Assembly: GCF_918698085.1 (NCBI RefSeq)
Contig: NZ_CAKKLP010000013.1
Location: 62,001-126,000 of the forward strand
Direction of reading: 5' to 3'
DNA length: 64,000 nucleotides
Source of the DNA: Chryseobacterium sp. Bi04
GTDB lineage: Bacteria; Bacteroidota; Bacteroidia; Flavobacteriales; Weeksellaceae
Below, piece by piece: positions 40,440 to 49,180 of this stretch (position 1 is its first letter; each line of letters opens with the position of its first letter). The notes under the pieces were generated by a model that was given only the letters and a program-made list of their open reading frames with translations, did no database searches and was not told the DNA's origin. The translations under genes and the position numbers were made by a program.

Positions 40440-41017
40440 TTGGAGTTGAAAGTTGAGAGTTGAGAGTTAAGAGTTGAAAGTATGAAGCAGGAATTGTGAA
40501 TCGTCAATCTGCTGCGCTTATCAATTTTCACAGATCTGATACAACCAATCACTATTCACTGGCAAAGAAAAATTCAATCTCTGACTTAAAACGGCATTGC
40601 AAATTGTGAATCGTAAATCCGGCTGCACTTATCAATTTTCACAGATCTGGTACAGCCAATCACTATTCACTGGCAAAGAAAAATTCAATCTCTGACTTAA
40701 AACGGCATTGCAAATTGTGAATGATCAATCCGCTGTGCTTGTCAATTTTTTGCAGATAAAAAATTCACTATTCACCAGCAAAGAAAAATTCAATCTCTGA
40801 CTTAAAACGGCATTGCAAATTGTGAATGATCAATCCGCTGTGCTTGTCAATTTTTACAGATCTGGTACAACCAATCACTATTCACTTGCAAAGAAAAATT
40901 CACTTTAACTTAAAGTTGTATTTCAACCTTCAATATCTGAAATCTAGCATCTCGGCTCTTAACTTTTAACTCTCAACTCTTAACTCTCAACTCTTAACTT
41001 TCAACTTTCAACTCCAA
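40440..41017. repeat. composite repeat element: terminal inverted repeats around four ~110-bp tandem units
   Basis: The outer arms are complementary: TTGGAGTTGAAAG at 40440-40452 and CTTTCAACTCCAA at 41005-41017, extended inward by GTTGAGAGTTGAGAG-like and its complement CTCAACTCTTAACTC-like sequence (left to about 40480, right from about 40956). Between them are four direct repeats of about 110 bases at 40492-40601, 40602-40712, 40713-40817 and 40818-about 40906 (truncated). No open frame is plausible. The element lies between the mazG promoter and the terminator of the DUF5606 gene. Confidence 0.85.
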
Positions 41018-41052
41018 TCCTTGCCTCCCCCTCTTATCCCCACAAAACAAAA

Positions 41053-41082
41053 AACCTTGTTAAGAAAGTTCTCAACAAGGTT
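41053..41082 (-). terminator. terminator of the DUF5606 gene
   Basis: Stem AACCTTGTT (41053-41061) and AACAAGGTT (41074-41082); on the minus strand it is followed by a T-rich tract. It is downstream of the gene ending at 41107. Confidence 0.8.
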
Positions 41083-41106
41083 GTATTGTAAAATCCGGTG
41101 ACCGGA

Positions 41107-41664
41107 TTATCCTTTTTTAGTGTGTGTACTTTTCGGAGCTGACTTTGCAGCTGAAGTAGCCTTTACTTTAGGAGCAGCAGGCTTTTCTGCTTTAGGCGCC
41201 GCTTTTTTAGTTTCTTTTTCAATGCTTACTTCTTCTGCAGGCTCACCTTCCAAAGTTTCAGGTTCTGCTTTTACAAAACTTTCAGGAGTGATATATCCAG
41301 CTTTGTGAAGAATATTATACCATTGAGCCAATTTCTTGATATCAGATGCATATACTCTTTCTGTATCATAATTAGGAAGAGAAGCCAACATAAAATCTTT
41401 CAGTTCAGCATCAGAAGCTTTGTGAGAAATAGTTTCTTTATAATCATTGTTTTTAGCAACATTTTCAAAAACTTCGAACAAAGGAACTTCTTTATCAAAT
41501 GTAAACATTGCAATATTATCCAATAAGCTTACCTGGCTAGAGTTACCAATGCTTACTTTTTTCTTGTTGGTAACATCTTCAATAATAAACCCGTTTCTTA
41601 ATTGAGAAACTAATTTGAAAAGTCCTGGTTTTCCAGAAATTGAAATTATTTTTTCTAACAGCAT
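41107..41664 (-). CDS. DUF5606 protein
   Basis: 185 residues. The conserved part (residues 1-140) starts MLLEKIISISGKPGLFKLV and includes SLLDNIAMFTFDKEVPLFEV and YNILHKAGYITPE, as in the Bacteroidota DUF5606 family, whose function is unknown. The C-terminal 45 residues are a low-complexity Glu/Ala/Lys tail. It precedes def and ruvX on the same strand, a common gene order in this phylum, 78 bases downstream of def. Confidence 0.8.
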   Translation of the reverse strand: MLLEKIISISGKPGLFKLVSQLRNGFIIEDVTNKKKVSIGNSSQVSLLDNIAMFTFDKEVPLFEVFENVAKNNDYKETISHKASDAELKDFMLASLPNYDTERVYASDIKKLAQWYNILHKAGYITPESFVKAEPETLEGEPAEEVSIEKETKKAAPKAEKPAAPKVKATSAAKSAPKSTHTKKG

Positions 41665-41742
41665 AATTTTATTTTTTGTAAATTCTGCAATCAGCTTTCA
41701 GCTTTTTGCCTTTTATTATTCTTTTTTTAATCCTTGTTTACA

Positions 41743-42315
41743 TTATTTTGGAAATCTCATTTTGTAGCCGATGCTTACATCACCCTGAGAAATCTTTGTC
41801 AGTTTTCCTTTTACCAGTTTCTTCTTCAGTGCACTCAGATGGTCGGTAAATAAAACCCCTTCAATATGATCGTATTCATGTTGAATTACGCGGGCTCTAA
41901 TATCGGAAAAAGTTTCTGTATGTTTTACAAAATTTTCGTCATAATATTCAATGACGATAGTTTCTTTTCTTTTCACATCTTCTCTTACATCCGGAATAGA
42001 CAGACAGCCTTCATTAAACTTCCATTCTTCACCCGATTCTTCAAGAATTCTGGCATTAATGAAAACTTTCTTAAATTCTGCCAGCTCATCTTTGATATCT
42101 TCATAATCCTCATCATCTGCAAGGGGGGTCACATCTATTATAAACAGACGGATATCCAATCCTATCTGAGGTGCAGCAAGACCAATGCCATTTGCGCTGT
42201 ACATCGTTTCGAACATATTATCCAGTAATTCCTGTAATTCAGGATAATCTTTATCTATATCTTTTCCTACTTTTCTCAAAACAGGATCCCCAAAAGCTCT
42301 TATCGGTAAAATCAT
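41743..42315 (-). CDS. def: peptide deformylase
   Basis: Removes the N-formyl group from new proteins. 190 residues with the three signature motifs: NGIGLAAPQ (residues 42-50), EGCLSIPD with metal ligand C104, and QHEYDHIEG with H146, E147 and H150. An insert of about 15 acidic residues around residue 67-80 is typical of Bacteroidota enzymes. Its start overlaps the end of ruvX by four bases. Confidence 0.96.
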   Translation of the reverse strand: MILPIRAFGDPVLRKVGKDIDKDYPELQELLDNMFETMYSANGIGLAAPQIGLDIRLFIIDVTPLADDEDYEDIKDELAEFKKVFINARILEESGEEWKFNEGCLSIPDVREDVKRKETIVIEYYDENFVKHTETFSDIRARVIQHEYDHIEGVLFTDHLSALKKKLVKGKLTKISQGDVSIGYKMRFPK

Positions 42316-42728
42316 CTTAATCTTTGTTCTAAAAAATTCTGCAATATGATGGTTGCACTTACTTTATCTATTAATCCCTTTTCCTGTCTCTTTTTTTTGC
42401 TCTTTCCACTTTGGGAAATAAAAAACGAGGCCATTTTGGAAGTAAATCTTTCATCCAAACGGTGGACTGCAATATCCGAAAATTCTTTTTTAAATTCTTC
42501 AATGAATTTTAAAATATCAGTTTCCACTTCTGAAATATTCCCTTTCAAATCTGTGGGAAGGCCAACTACTACTTCATCTACCTTATTTTCGCTGAAATAT
42601 TTTTTTAAAAATTCCATCAGAAAACGGGTCTCCACAGTATCCAGCCCACTGGCTATAATCTGCATATCATCTGTTGCAGCAATGCCACAACGTGCCTTTC
42701 CATAGTCTATCGCAAGGATTTGTCCCAT
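42312..42728 (-). CDS. ruvX: Holliday-junction resolvase-like / pre-16S rRNA nuclease YqgF
   Basis: 138 residues with an RNase H fold. IAIDYGKARCGIA-type first strand (ILAIDYGKARCGIA) carries the catalytic Asp; VVVGLP holds the middle motif and VHRLDERFTSK the third, with the final D-x-x-x-A helix. Operon with def (four-base overlap). A -7 element sits immediately upstream at 42736-42743, giving a very short leader. Confidence 0.93.
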   Translation of the reverse strand: MGQILAIDYGKARCGIAATDDMQIIASGLDTVETRFLMEFLKKYFSENKVDEVVVGLPTDLKGNISEVETDILKFIEEFKKEFSDIAVHRLDERFTSKMASFFISQSGKSKKKRQEKGLIDKVSATIILQNFLEQRLR

Positions 42729-42735
42729 AATTTTG

Positions 42736-42743
42736 CAAATTTA
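42736..42743 (-). promoter_or_regulatory. candidate -7 element of the ruvX-def unit
   Basis: Minus-strand TAAATTTG, seven bases from the ruvX start. No clear -33 partner. A near-leaderless transcript would result. Confidence 0.4.
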
Positions 42744-42843
42744 GTAAAATTTAATGATTTTATTCATAACGCAGTTTTTTTATATAAATCATGTTTTATT
42801 CCATTATTTTTTTTATAATTTTAATCCTCCAAAAAACAAATAT

Positions 42844-43320
42844 ATGAAGAAACTCATCCTCGTAAGACATGCAAAAAGCGACTGGCCGGAAGAAACGGAG
42901 GATTTTGACAGACCTTTAGCAGATAAAGGTTTAGAAGACGCTATGAACATGTCCCGGTTCCTGAAAAGTCATCAAATTTCTATTGACCATTTTATTTCAA
43001 GCCCGGCCGTCCGTGCGCTGAATACATGCAAAATTTTTAACCAAACCTATCAGCTTAATTTTTCTACTGATGAAAAACTCTATAATCCTTCGGAAAGAAA
43101 TTTTGAGTCTGTAATTTATGATCTGGATGACAACCTTAGCTCGGTTGCCTTTTTCTCCCATAATAACGGAATCTCGAATTTTGCCAATTCTATCTCTGAA
43201 GATATTTTTCATTTTCCGACCTGTGGTGTCGCAGGTTTTGAAGTAGACTGCACTTCATGGTCTGAATTTGACGGAGCCCAAAAGAAACTTCTATTCTTTT
43301 ATGAGCCGGGGAAAATTTAG
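42844..43320 (+). CDS. SixA-like histidine phosphatase
   Basis: 158 residues of the branch-1 histidine phosphatase superfamily. The catalytic RH motif is at the N-terminus (LILVRHAKSDW); a second conserved histidine lies in FFSHNNGISNFA. The open frame extends 30 codons upstream, but the start at 42844 (MKKLILVRHAKSD) fits the family. Substrates in Bacteroidota are not known to me; E. coli SixA dephosphorylates phosphohistidine proteins. Confidence 0.88.
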   Translation: MKKLILVRHAKSDWPEETEDFDRPLADKGLEDAMNMSRFLKSHQISIDHFISSPAVRALNTCKIFNQTYQLNFSTDEKLYNPSERNFESVIYDLDDNLSSVAFFSHNNGISNFANSISEDIFHFPTCGVAGFEVDCTSWSEFDGAQKKLLFFYEPGKI

Positions 43321-43425
43321 CTTCATTTCAATAATTCTTTATTCAGTATGGTAATAAAAAACGGCTGCTTAAGTTAAAAACTTTTTTTGAAAAACATCAT
43401 CCTAATTCAGAGCTTTCAAAAGCTG

Positions 43426-43583
43426 AACAGGGCTTAAACCTGTTTCAGTAAACCAGTATATCTTTTGCAGACTACATATTTCCCTTCACTGGTGGGGTGG
43501 CAAAAAATTTATTTTTGACAGGGTGGTTAAACTTCAGCCAAAAAAACTATCCGTTGTATACAAAAAAACGGGCTAAAGCCCGT
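43426..43583. repeat. REP-like palindrome pair
   Basis: Within an otherwise empty 292-base gap. AACAGG-GCTTAAA-CCTGTT (43426-43444) and the perfect 16-base palindrome ACGGGCTAAAGCCCGT (43568-43583) resemble each other. Between them GGGGTGG (43494-43500) and GGGTGG (43521-43526) form a short direct repeat. The layout recalls extragenic palindromic elements. The right palindrome also works as a terminator. No gene is seen in the gap. Confidence 0.5.
43561..43583 (-). terminator. terminator of the serine hydrolase gene
   Basis: On the minus strand the palindrome at 43568-43583 is followed by TTTTTTT, a standard rho-independent terminator shape, 30 bases past the gene end. Confidence 0.75.
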
Positions 43584-43612
43584 TCTGTTGAATATTTTTG
43601 CAATTATGCCAC

Positions 43613-45154
43613 TTATTTTCTCTTCAGATCAAGATCATCAAAATCAAAACTGAAATCTGTAACATCGGAAATAGCTTTTAATTTCGCTGACTGTGCTTTT
43701 CCATTCTCATCATAGCTGAAAATAATAAAAGCATCCGCATCATAGCTTCTGTCATCCCATTTTATAATGAAAGAATTGTTGGAATACGGAAGCAGCTCGC
43801 CTTTCAATCTTGGAGAATTTTTGCATGATATCCTGTAGGTATTTCCTTGTTGAGTAATGTCTACATCTCCAAACCAGATGTCATGATAAGTTCCGGTAAA
43901 CTGTTCTGCTTTTGGTTGAAGTCCTTTATCTTTCTTAAAAGTTTCAGATTTTACATAAGCTTCTTTCTTTTGCTTATCATATTCTGCATTTATCTTAGAC
44001 ATTCTCTCACCATATGTTTTCAGCCAGTTTCTGTCTGCCACCCCCAGATAAGAATCTTTCACTGTATTGGTAATGGTGTTGAAGGCAGCTCCTGATTGCT
44101 GGTTAGTTAAGACCACAATTCCAAGTTTCAGATCAGGAATCAGGGTAAATTGTGTCACCGTACCAATAAGCCCGCCGGTATGCTGAACCTGCTTATAGCC
44201 TTTAACATCGCTTAAAAACCATCCCAACCCATATCCGTAGAAGCTGGTATCATATGGATTTTTTGCAGCTACTCTATCAGGGATCTGTAAACTCCAAAGT
44301 TGCTGAACATTTTTATCAGACACTAATTTTTTACCGTCTTTCGTTGTAAAATTATTCAAAAGACATTCTGCCCATGTGGTCATGTCTTTGATATTACTCA
44401 TAATTCCTCCTGCTGCATTGCCAGTTTCATTCCAGTCATGGGGAACAGCAATTGCTTTTCCATCTACAGGGGCATGTGCATCAATTTTATTGGAGATAGC
44501 TTTTGCCCTGTTGTAGCTTCCAAAACTCGATGTCATCCCTACCGGCTTCATAATTCTCTGCTCAATAAATTCGGCCCAGCTTAATCCGGAAACTCTGTGG
44601 ATAACTTCTCCGGCAACAATGAACATGATATTATTATAATCTAATTTCGTTCTGAAAGCGTTTTCAGGCTTCAGATATCTTACATTGTGAACAATATCGT
44701 TAACGGTCAGGTTTCCTCCTTCCGGAAAAAACATCAGATCTCCCTGCCCCAACCCTAATCCGGCTCTATGGGTAATCAGATCCTTTATGGTTATATTTTG
44801 AGAAACGTATGGATCGTACATTTGGAATTCAGGAATATATTGAGAAACTTTATCATCCCAGTTCAGCTTTCCTTCATCTGTCAAAATAGCCAATGCTACG
44901 CAGGTAAACCCTTTGGAGTTGGAAGCTATACCCACCAGAGTATTATCATCCATGGGTTGTTTTGTGGTAAGAGAACGTAGTCCGAAACCTTTTGAATAGG
45001 TTACTTTTCCATCTTTTACAATACCTACTGACATTCCCGGAACATCGAAGGTTTTTAATGTATTCTGGATTAATTCATCCAGTTTTTTTTCTTCAACCTG
45101 GGCAAAGGAAATCAAAGAAAAAAGAATAAAGAACAAAGAGAAATTATGCTTCAT
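43613..45154 (-). CDS. secreted serine hydrolase, class-C beta-lactamase fold
   Basis: 513 residues. Signal peptide (MKHNFSLFFILFSLISFAQ). The catalytic domain has S78-x-x-K81 (SNSKGFT), a tyrosine motif in LDYNNIMFIVAGEV and HTGGLIG in place of the KTG motif. The C-terminal 110 residues form the small DUF3471 beta domain (FTGTYHDIWFGDVDI to FIIKWDDRS). Such enzymes cover esterases, peptidases and beta-lactam-binding proteins; activity cannot be assigned. Single-gene unit. Confidence 0.88.
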   Translation of the reverse strand: MKHNFSLFFILFSLISFAQVEEKKLDELIQNTLKTFDVPGMSVGIVKDGKVTYSKGFGLRSLTTKQPMDDNTLVGIASNSKGFTCVALAILTDEGKLNWDDKVSQYIPEFQMYDPYVSQNITIKDLITHRAGLGLGQGDLMFFPEGGNLTVNDIVHNVRYLKPENAFRTKLDYNNIMFIVAGEVIHRVSGLSWAEFIEQRIMKPVGMTSSFGSYNRAKAISNKIDAHAPVDGKAIAVPHDWNETGNAAGGIMSNIKDMTTWAECLLNNFTTKDGKKLVSDKNVQQLWSLQIPDRVAAKNPYDTSFYGYGLGWFLSDVKGYKQVQHTGGLIGTVTQFTLIPDLKLGIVVLTNQQSGAAFNTITNTVKDSYLGVADRNWLKTYGERMSKINAEYDKQKKEAYVKSETFKKDKGLQPKAEQFTGTYHDIWFGDVDITQQGNTYRISCKNSPRLKGELLPYSNNSFIIKWDDRSYDADAFIIFSYDENGKAQSAKLKAISDVTDFSFDFDDLDLKRK

Positions 45155-45256
45155 TATTACAAATTTTCTGTGAAGATAAGAAATTTGGGGTATGCCACTT
45201 ACATTTACTTATCTAACAAAAAAAGAAACTTATCAAATTTCCTTTTTTGTACAAAT

Positions 45257-46531
45257 CTAATTTTGAGTCAGATTATTTCCATGATCATAGTAATTAAAAT
45301 CCTTAATATGAAGATGTCCATTATTTCCCCATAATGATATGGGTGGGTATGTGTCCCATTCTGTAAATTTAAAATCATCCCTGAAAGCATTTCCCATCAT
45401 ATTTAAATAATGCTCGTGATTGGTATATTGTACCTCTTGATCATAATATCTGAAATCTATGACAATATTATGTGTAGCTCCTTGATACACTCTGCTAAAG
45501 CTGTTGCCTATCAAATTTATTGTGCCTCCGGTATAAGGAACGTAAAACAAATCAACTCCATTTACTGTACCCTCAAAATAGCAGTTAATTAAGTTTAAAG
45601 AATTTTTGCCATTTTTACCGATATATGAGCAGACGAGAACATCTCCAAAATTACCTTCAAAATCACAAGTGTCAAATTTTACATTATGCGCGCCTTCCAA
45701 GTGAACTCCTAAAGTTTCATTAGAATTAAATACACAGTTCACAAAATTTAATAGATTAGGGTTTGTGACATTGTTATCCGGATTAGGATCTTTACCGATA
45801 TCAGCTTTAAAAGCTTCTTTACAATAATCTATTTTTAAATTTTTAAAATAAGATACACAACAGTCAATTAATGTAAATCCTCTTGTAAATCTGAAAATGT
45901 GTATTTCCTCAATATTTAATAGAATTAATTTTTCAATTTTTATAGCTGTTCCACCAGTTGCAGTAGTTGTATCGGCCCTTTTTATTGAAAAATATTTGGC
46001 ATTAAATCCACTAATATGATCAGGATTACTTCCTTTTATATCAAAAACAACATGTCCATCATCGCCTTCATCATAAATCTGAGTCAAATTTATTCCTCGT
46101 CCTATTAATTCAAATTTCCGATCTTTACCGTTGCTATTTCCATCATTATTATTAGTTGTAAAATCAATAGTTATTGTTTTTGATACTTTTATTTTGCCCG
46201 CCGGCAACGTAATATTCCACCCTACTCTAACTCCAAAATTTACAGCTTTCTGTAAAGCATCGGAATCATCAGTAATATAATCAGCTTTTACACCAAATCT
46301 TTTCGCCGATATTTCTGAGCCCACCAGAATACTGGTATCCACATAATATTCACCATTTCTTTTTCTATAAATAATTCCATCCACTTTAGAATCGTCCATT
46401 AAATAATTATTAATCCAATGAGTAATCTTTTTAAAATTTACATTTTCGTGGGTGTAGCTATCAACTAACTGTACTAAATCATCATTTTGATAAGTACTTC
46501 CGGCTGTAAAAAAATCTTCTGTATAAATCAT
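45257..46531 (-). CDS. right-handed beta-helix protein, pectate-lyase-like
   Basis: 424 residues and no signal peptide. The start of the helix domain is the pectate-lyase-superfamily signature AKRFGVKADYITDDSDALQKA followed by ITLPAGKIKVSKTI. Then repeated coils such as NFVNCVFNSNE, FDTCDFEGNFG and LINCYFEGTVNG stack. Phage tail spikes and capsule depolymerases share this plan and lack signal peptides too. The gene is AT-rich and stands alone between the serine hydrolase and a housekeeping gene, which suggests transfer. Confidence 0.72.
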   Translation of the reverse strand: MIYTEDFFTAGSTYQNDDLVQLVDSYTHENVNFKKITHWINNYLMDDSKVDGIIYRKRNGEYYVDTSILVGSEISAKRFGVKADYITDDSDALQKAVNFGVRVGWNITLPAGKIKVSKTITIDFTTNNNDGNSNGKDRKFELIGRGINLTQIYDEGDDGHVVFDIKGSNPDHISGFNAKYFSIKRADTTTATGGTAIKIEKLILLNIEEIHIFRFTRGFTLIDCCVSYFKNLKIDYCKEAFKADIGKDPNPDNNVTNPNLLNFVNCVFNSNETLGVHLEGAHNVKFDTCDFEGNFGDVLVCSYIGKNGKNSLNLINCYFEGTVNGVDLFYVPYTGGTINLIGNSFSRVYQGATHNIVIDFRYYDQEVQYTNHEHYLNMMGNAFRDDFKFTEWDTYPPISLWGNNGHLHIKDFNYYDHGNNLTQN

Positions 46532-46644
46532 ATTTTTTAATTTTGTTTCATAAATATAGGATACATCAGCGCCAAAACTTGACGCATTAAAAAAATAGAT
46601 ATCTTATAGTTGCAAAGAAGTTTTTTTTGCGCATAATTCTTTAT

Positions 46645-46652
46645 TAATTTTG
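46645..46652 (+). promoter_or_regulatory. candidate -7 element for the phosphodiesterase gene
   Basis: TAATTTTG, 28 bases before the start codon, matches TAnnTTTG. A TTTG at 46626-46629 lies 15 bases upstream, slightly too close for the usual -33 element. Confidence 0.4.
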
Positions 46653-46680
46653 CAGAAATAAAATATATCCCCCTTTCTGA

Positions 46681-47178
46681 ATGACAAAAATTCTTCTTCT
46701 TTCCGACTCCCATTCTTATATTGATGACCGAATCTTAGAATATGCATCCCAGGCAGATGAAGTCTGGCATTGTGGTGACTTTGGAAGCATGGATGTTATA
46801 GAACAGCTGGAAAAGATAAAACCACTAAAAGGGGTTTACGGGAATATAGACAACGCTCAGATCCGTTCTGAATTTCCGGAAGTAAACCGTTTTCTTTGTG
46901 AAAAACTGGAAGTTTTGATGATCCATATTGGCGGTTATCCCGGAAAATACACTCCCTTAACAAGGAATGAAATAACCAACAAGCCACCGAAACTGTTTAT
47001 CTCAGGGCATTCTCATATTTTAAAAGCCATGTATGATGAAAAGAACAGTCTTTTACACCTCAATCCGGGAGCTTGTGGTAAGCAGGGCTGGCACAAGATG
47101 AGAACCATGATGCGGTTTGTAGTGGATGGAGAAGAAATAAAGGACCTTGAAGTTATTGAATTGGGCCCGAGAGTATAA
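46681..47178 (+). CDS. YfcE/MJ0936-type metallophosphodiesterase
   Basis: 165 residues, the size of the Vps29/YfcE family of small calcineurin-like phosphodiesterases. Metal ligands are evident: LSDSH at the start, CGDFG, GNID and GHSH near the end (SGHSHILK), with a closing NPGACG. The natural substrate is usually unknown; cyclic nucleotides are hydrolysed in vitro by some members. Confidence 0.9.
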   Translation: MTKILLLSDSHSYIDDRILEYASQADEVWHCGDFGSMDVIEQLEKIKPLKGVYGNIDNAQIRSEFPEVNRFLCEKLEVLMIHIGGYPGKYTPLTRNEITNKPPKLFISGHSHILKAMYDEKNSLLHLNPGACGKQGWHKMRTMMRFVVDGEEIKDLEVIELGPRV

Positions 47179-47223
47179 GGAGTTTGAGAGTATGAGGGTT
47201 TGAGGGTTTGAGAATAAAGGGGC

Positions 47224-47255
47224 TTGCCTTCAATACATTTTACTTTTTACCTTTG
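47224..47255 (+). promoter_or_regulatory. promoter of the Smr-domain gene
   Basis: TTG (47224-47226) and TACCTTTG (47248-47255) are separated by 21 bases and match the Bacteroidota consensus. The -7 element is 36 bases before the start codon. Confidence 0.65.
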
Positions 47256-47291
47256 TACAAATTAGTGGATCCAGACAAGTCTTAAAAAATT

Positions 47292-47786
47292 ATGAAGATT
47301 GGTGATAAAGTTTCTGTAGTGGATGAAGATTTAAGCGGAGTGGTAACTTCCGTGAAGGGAAATATTGTGGTATTTAAAGATGAATACGGCTTTACTCATC
47401 AATATCCAAAAGAAAAACTGGTTCCCAAAGATGCTGATCTTTATGAAAATATAAGAATCATACGAAAAGCAGAACCTAAAAAGATCATTTCGAAGAAACA
47501 TCAGAAAAATCATTTGGTTGTGGACCTTCATTTTCATAATTTAGTAAAGAATCCCAGTGATTATGACAGTTTTGAAAGGCTGTTCATTCAAAAGGAGAAA
47601 TTAATAAACGTCTTGGCATTCTGCAGGAAAAACAATTTGAAAAGGCTTGAAATTGTTCATGGTATCGGGGACGGCACTTTACAGAGGATGGTACGGGATG
47701 TTTTGGAAAGCCAGGTGAATATTGATTTTTATAATAAGGAAATACTTCACCACCAATCGGGTGCGGTAATGGTAGAATTTCACTAA
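47292..47786 (+). CDS. Smr-domain protein
   Basis: 164 residues. The first 70 form a small beta-barrel-like domain (IGDKVSVVDEDLSGVVTSV). The rest is an Smr domain with VDLHFHNL and HGIGDGTLQRMVRDVL, the LDxHG- and HGxG-type motifs of the MutS2 C-terminal nuclease. In this family Smr domains nick DNA or cleave RNA. It is followed 18 bases on by the DUF3822 gene. Confidence 0.88.
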   Translation: MKIGDKVSVVDEDLSGVVTSVKGNIVVFKDEYGFTHQYPKEKLVPKDADLYENIRIIRKAEPKKIISKKHQKNHLVVDLHFHNLVKNPSDYDSFERLFIQKEKLINVLAFCRKNNLKRLEIVHGIGDGTLQRMVRDVLESQVNIDFYNKEILHHQSGAVMVEFH

Positions 47787-47804
47787 ATTTGCAGCAATTG
47801 AAAT

Positions 47805-48521
47805 ATGAACGTACTTAATTTACTTTTTACCAAAGACGGATTGATCTACCAGATTGTGAAGAATAAAAGCATCCTGGAGGAAAAATCTTATTTCGTTACA
47901 GAAGAAACACCAGCCAATCTTATTGAAGAAAAGCTTGATGATATTCTTATCAAACAACGTTTTGATGAAATCCAGATCATTTCTGCCCTGAATCATTTTA
48001 CTCTGATGCCGGAAGGATTTTCAGAACATGAAGCCGGATTTGACCTGATAGCCTTCAATGCTCCGGCTGACAGGAACAAAGAAGAACTGATGCTTTCGAT
48101 CAATAAAAAATTCAATATCCAGTTTTACTATACTTTTCCCAAACATTATTACAAAAAAATAAAAGAGCTGGCTGTTCCGGTACATTTTAATTTTTCCGGA
48201 GAGAAGTTTTTAAGTTCTCTCAACAATAAAAATAACAAGGAAATTCACATCAATCTTTATCATAATCAATGTGAGTTTTTTGCTATCGATCAAAAAAAGG
48301 TAATCCTGTACAATAACCTGGATGTCAATTCAGAGGTTGATTTCCTTTACTTTATTATGTTTACGCTAAGCAAATTAGGTTTTGGAATCAATGATACGAA
48401 CTTTTTCGCTTATGGAGAAACAACGGAAAATGAAACATTTATTTCCGAACTTCAAAAATTTGTCAGAAATCTAAAGATTGTTTTTGACAATGTTCCTAAC
48501 AAGAATTTTATACTTAATTAG
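47805..48521 (+). CDS. DUF3822 protein
   Basis: 238 residues. The N-terminus (LLFTKDGLIYQIVKNKSIL), the repeated actin-like beta-beta-alpha pattern and the TETENETFISELQ-type end are typical of the DUF3822 family, found just before rsmD in many Bacteroidota. The fold resembles a divergent actin/ASKHA ATPase. The function is unknown. Its neighbour rsmD begins 66 bases downstream. Confidence 0.8.
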   Translation: MNVLNLLFTKDGLIYQIVKNKSILEEKSYFVTEETPANLIEEKLDDILIKQRFDEIQIISALNHFTLMPEGFSEHEAGFDLIAFNAPADRNKEELMLSINKKFNIQFYYTFPKHYYKKIKELAVPVHFNFSGEKFLSSLNNKNNKEIHINLYHNQCEFFAIDQKKVILYNNLDVNSEVDFLYFIMFTLSKLGFGINDTNFFAYGETTENETFISELQKFVRNLKIVFDNVPNKNFILN

Positions 48522-48587
48522 ATTACAGCCAGGTATATCAGAAATTTATATATGCTTCTATAATCTACCACATAAACCCTAAAAAAT

Positions 48588-49163
48588 ATGTTCAGAATAA
48601 TATCCGGAAAATGGAAAGCTAAAAAAATTGCCGCTCCAAAGAACTTCGATGTAAGACCCACTACGGATTTTGCGAAGGAAGCTTTATTCAGTATTCTGGA
48701 AAACAAATATGATATGCAGTCCATTTCCGTCCTTGATTTATTTGCGGGAATAGGTTCCATTTCATTAGAATACGCTTCCAGAGGATGCAAGAATGTTACA
48801 TCTGTAGAAATGAACCCCAAACATACAGGCTTCATTAATTCTACAGCATCTGAATTGGATATGTCACTTCAGATCAATGTACAGAGAGATGATGTGTTCG
48901 ACTGGCTTAAAAAGTTCAGAAATAAAAAATCTTTTGAAATTGTTTTTTCAGACGCCCCATTCGAAATGGAGGAGAAAAAATATTATGAACTGATTTCTTT
49001 AGTATTAAATAATAAATACTTAAAAGCAAATGGAGTTCTTATTGTAGAGCATCAAAGCAGAATGAAACTTGAACATCCCAATCTGACAGATACCAGAAAA
49101 TACGGAAATGTAAGCTTCAGTTTTTTTGAGCCTAATAAAGAAAATGATAATCAGGAAATTTAA
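48588..49163 (+). CDS. rsmD: 16S rRNA (guanine-N2)-methyltransferase RsmD
   Basis: Methylates G966 of 16S rRNA. 191 residues with the N-terminal ISGKWKAKKI and RPTTDFAKEALF motifs, SAM-binding motif VLDLFAGIGSISLE (about 48-61) and the catalytic motif SDAPFE (D122-A-P-F125), where most relatives have D-P-P-[FY]. The last four bases overlap the end of the convergent hxlR gene. Confidence 0.93.
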   Translation: MFRIISGKWKAKKIAAPKNFDVRPTTDFAKEALFSILENKYDMQSISVLDLFAGIGSISLEYASRGCKNVTSVEMNPKHTGFINSTASELDMSLQINVQRDDVFDWLKKFRNKKSFEIVFSDAPFEMEEKKYYELISLVLNNKYLKANGVLIVEHQSRMKLEHPNLTDTRKYGNVSFSFFEPNKENDNQEI

Positions 49164-49180
49164 TTCCTGATTATTTTTTT
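49148..49180 (+). terminator. terminator of rsmD overlapping its stop codon
   Basis: Stem TAATCAGGAA (49148-49157) with TTCCTGATTA (49164-49173), then seven T. It overlaps the final codons of both rsmD and the convergent hxlR gene, a compact arrangement. Confidence 0.85.

Noticed and set aside
40440..41017. CRISPR array
   Set aside because: The repeats are about 110 bases, directly adjacent with no unique spacers between short conserved repeats, and no cas genes are near.
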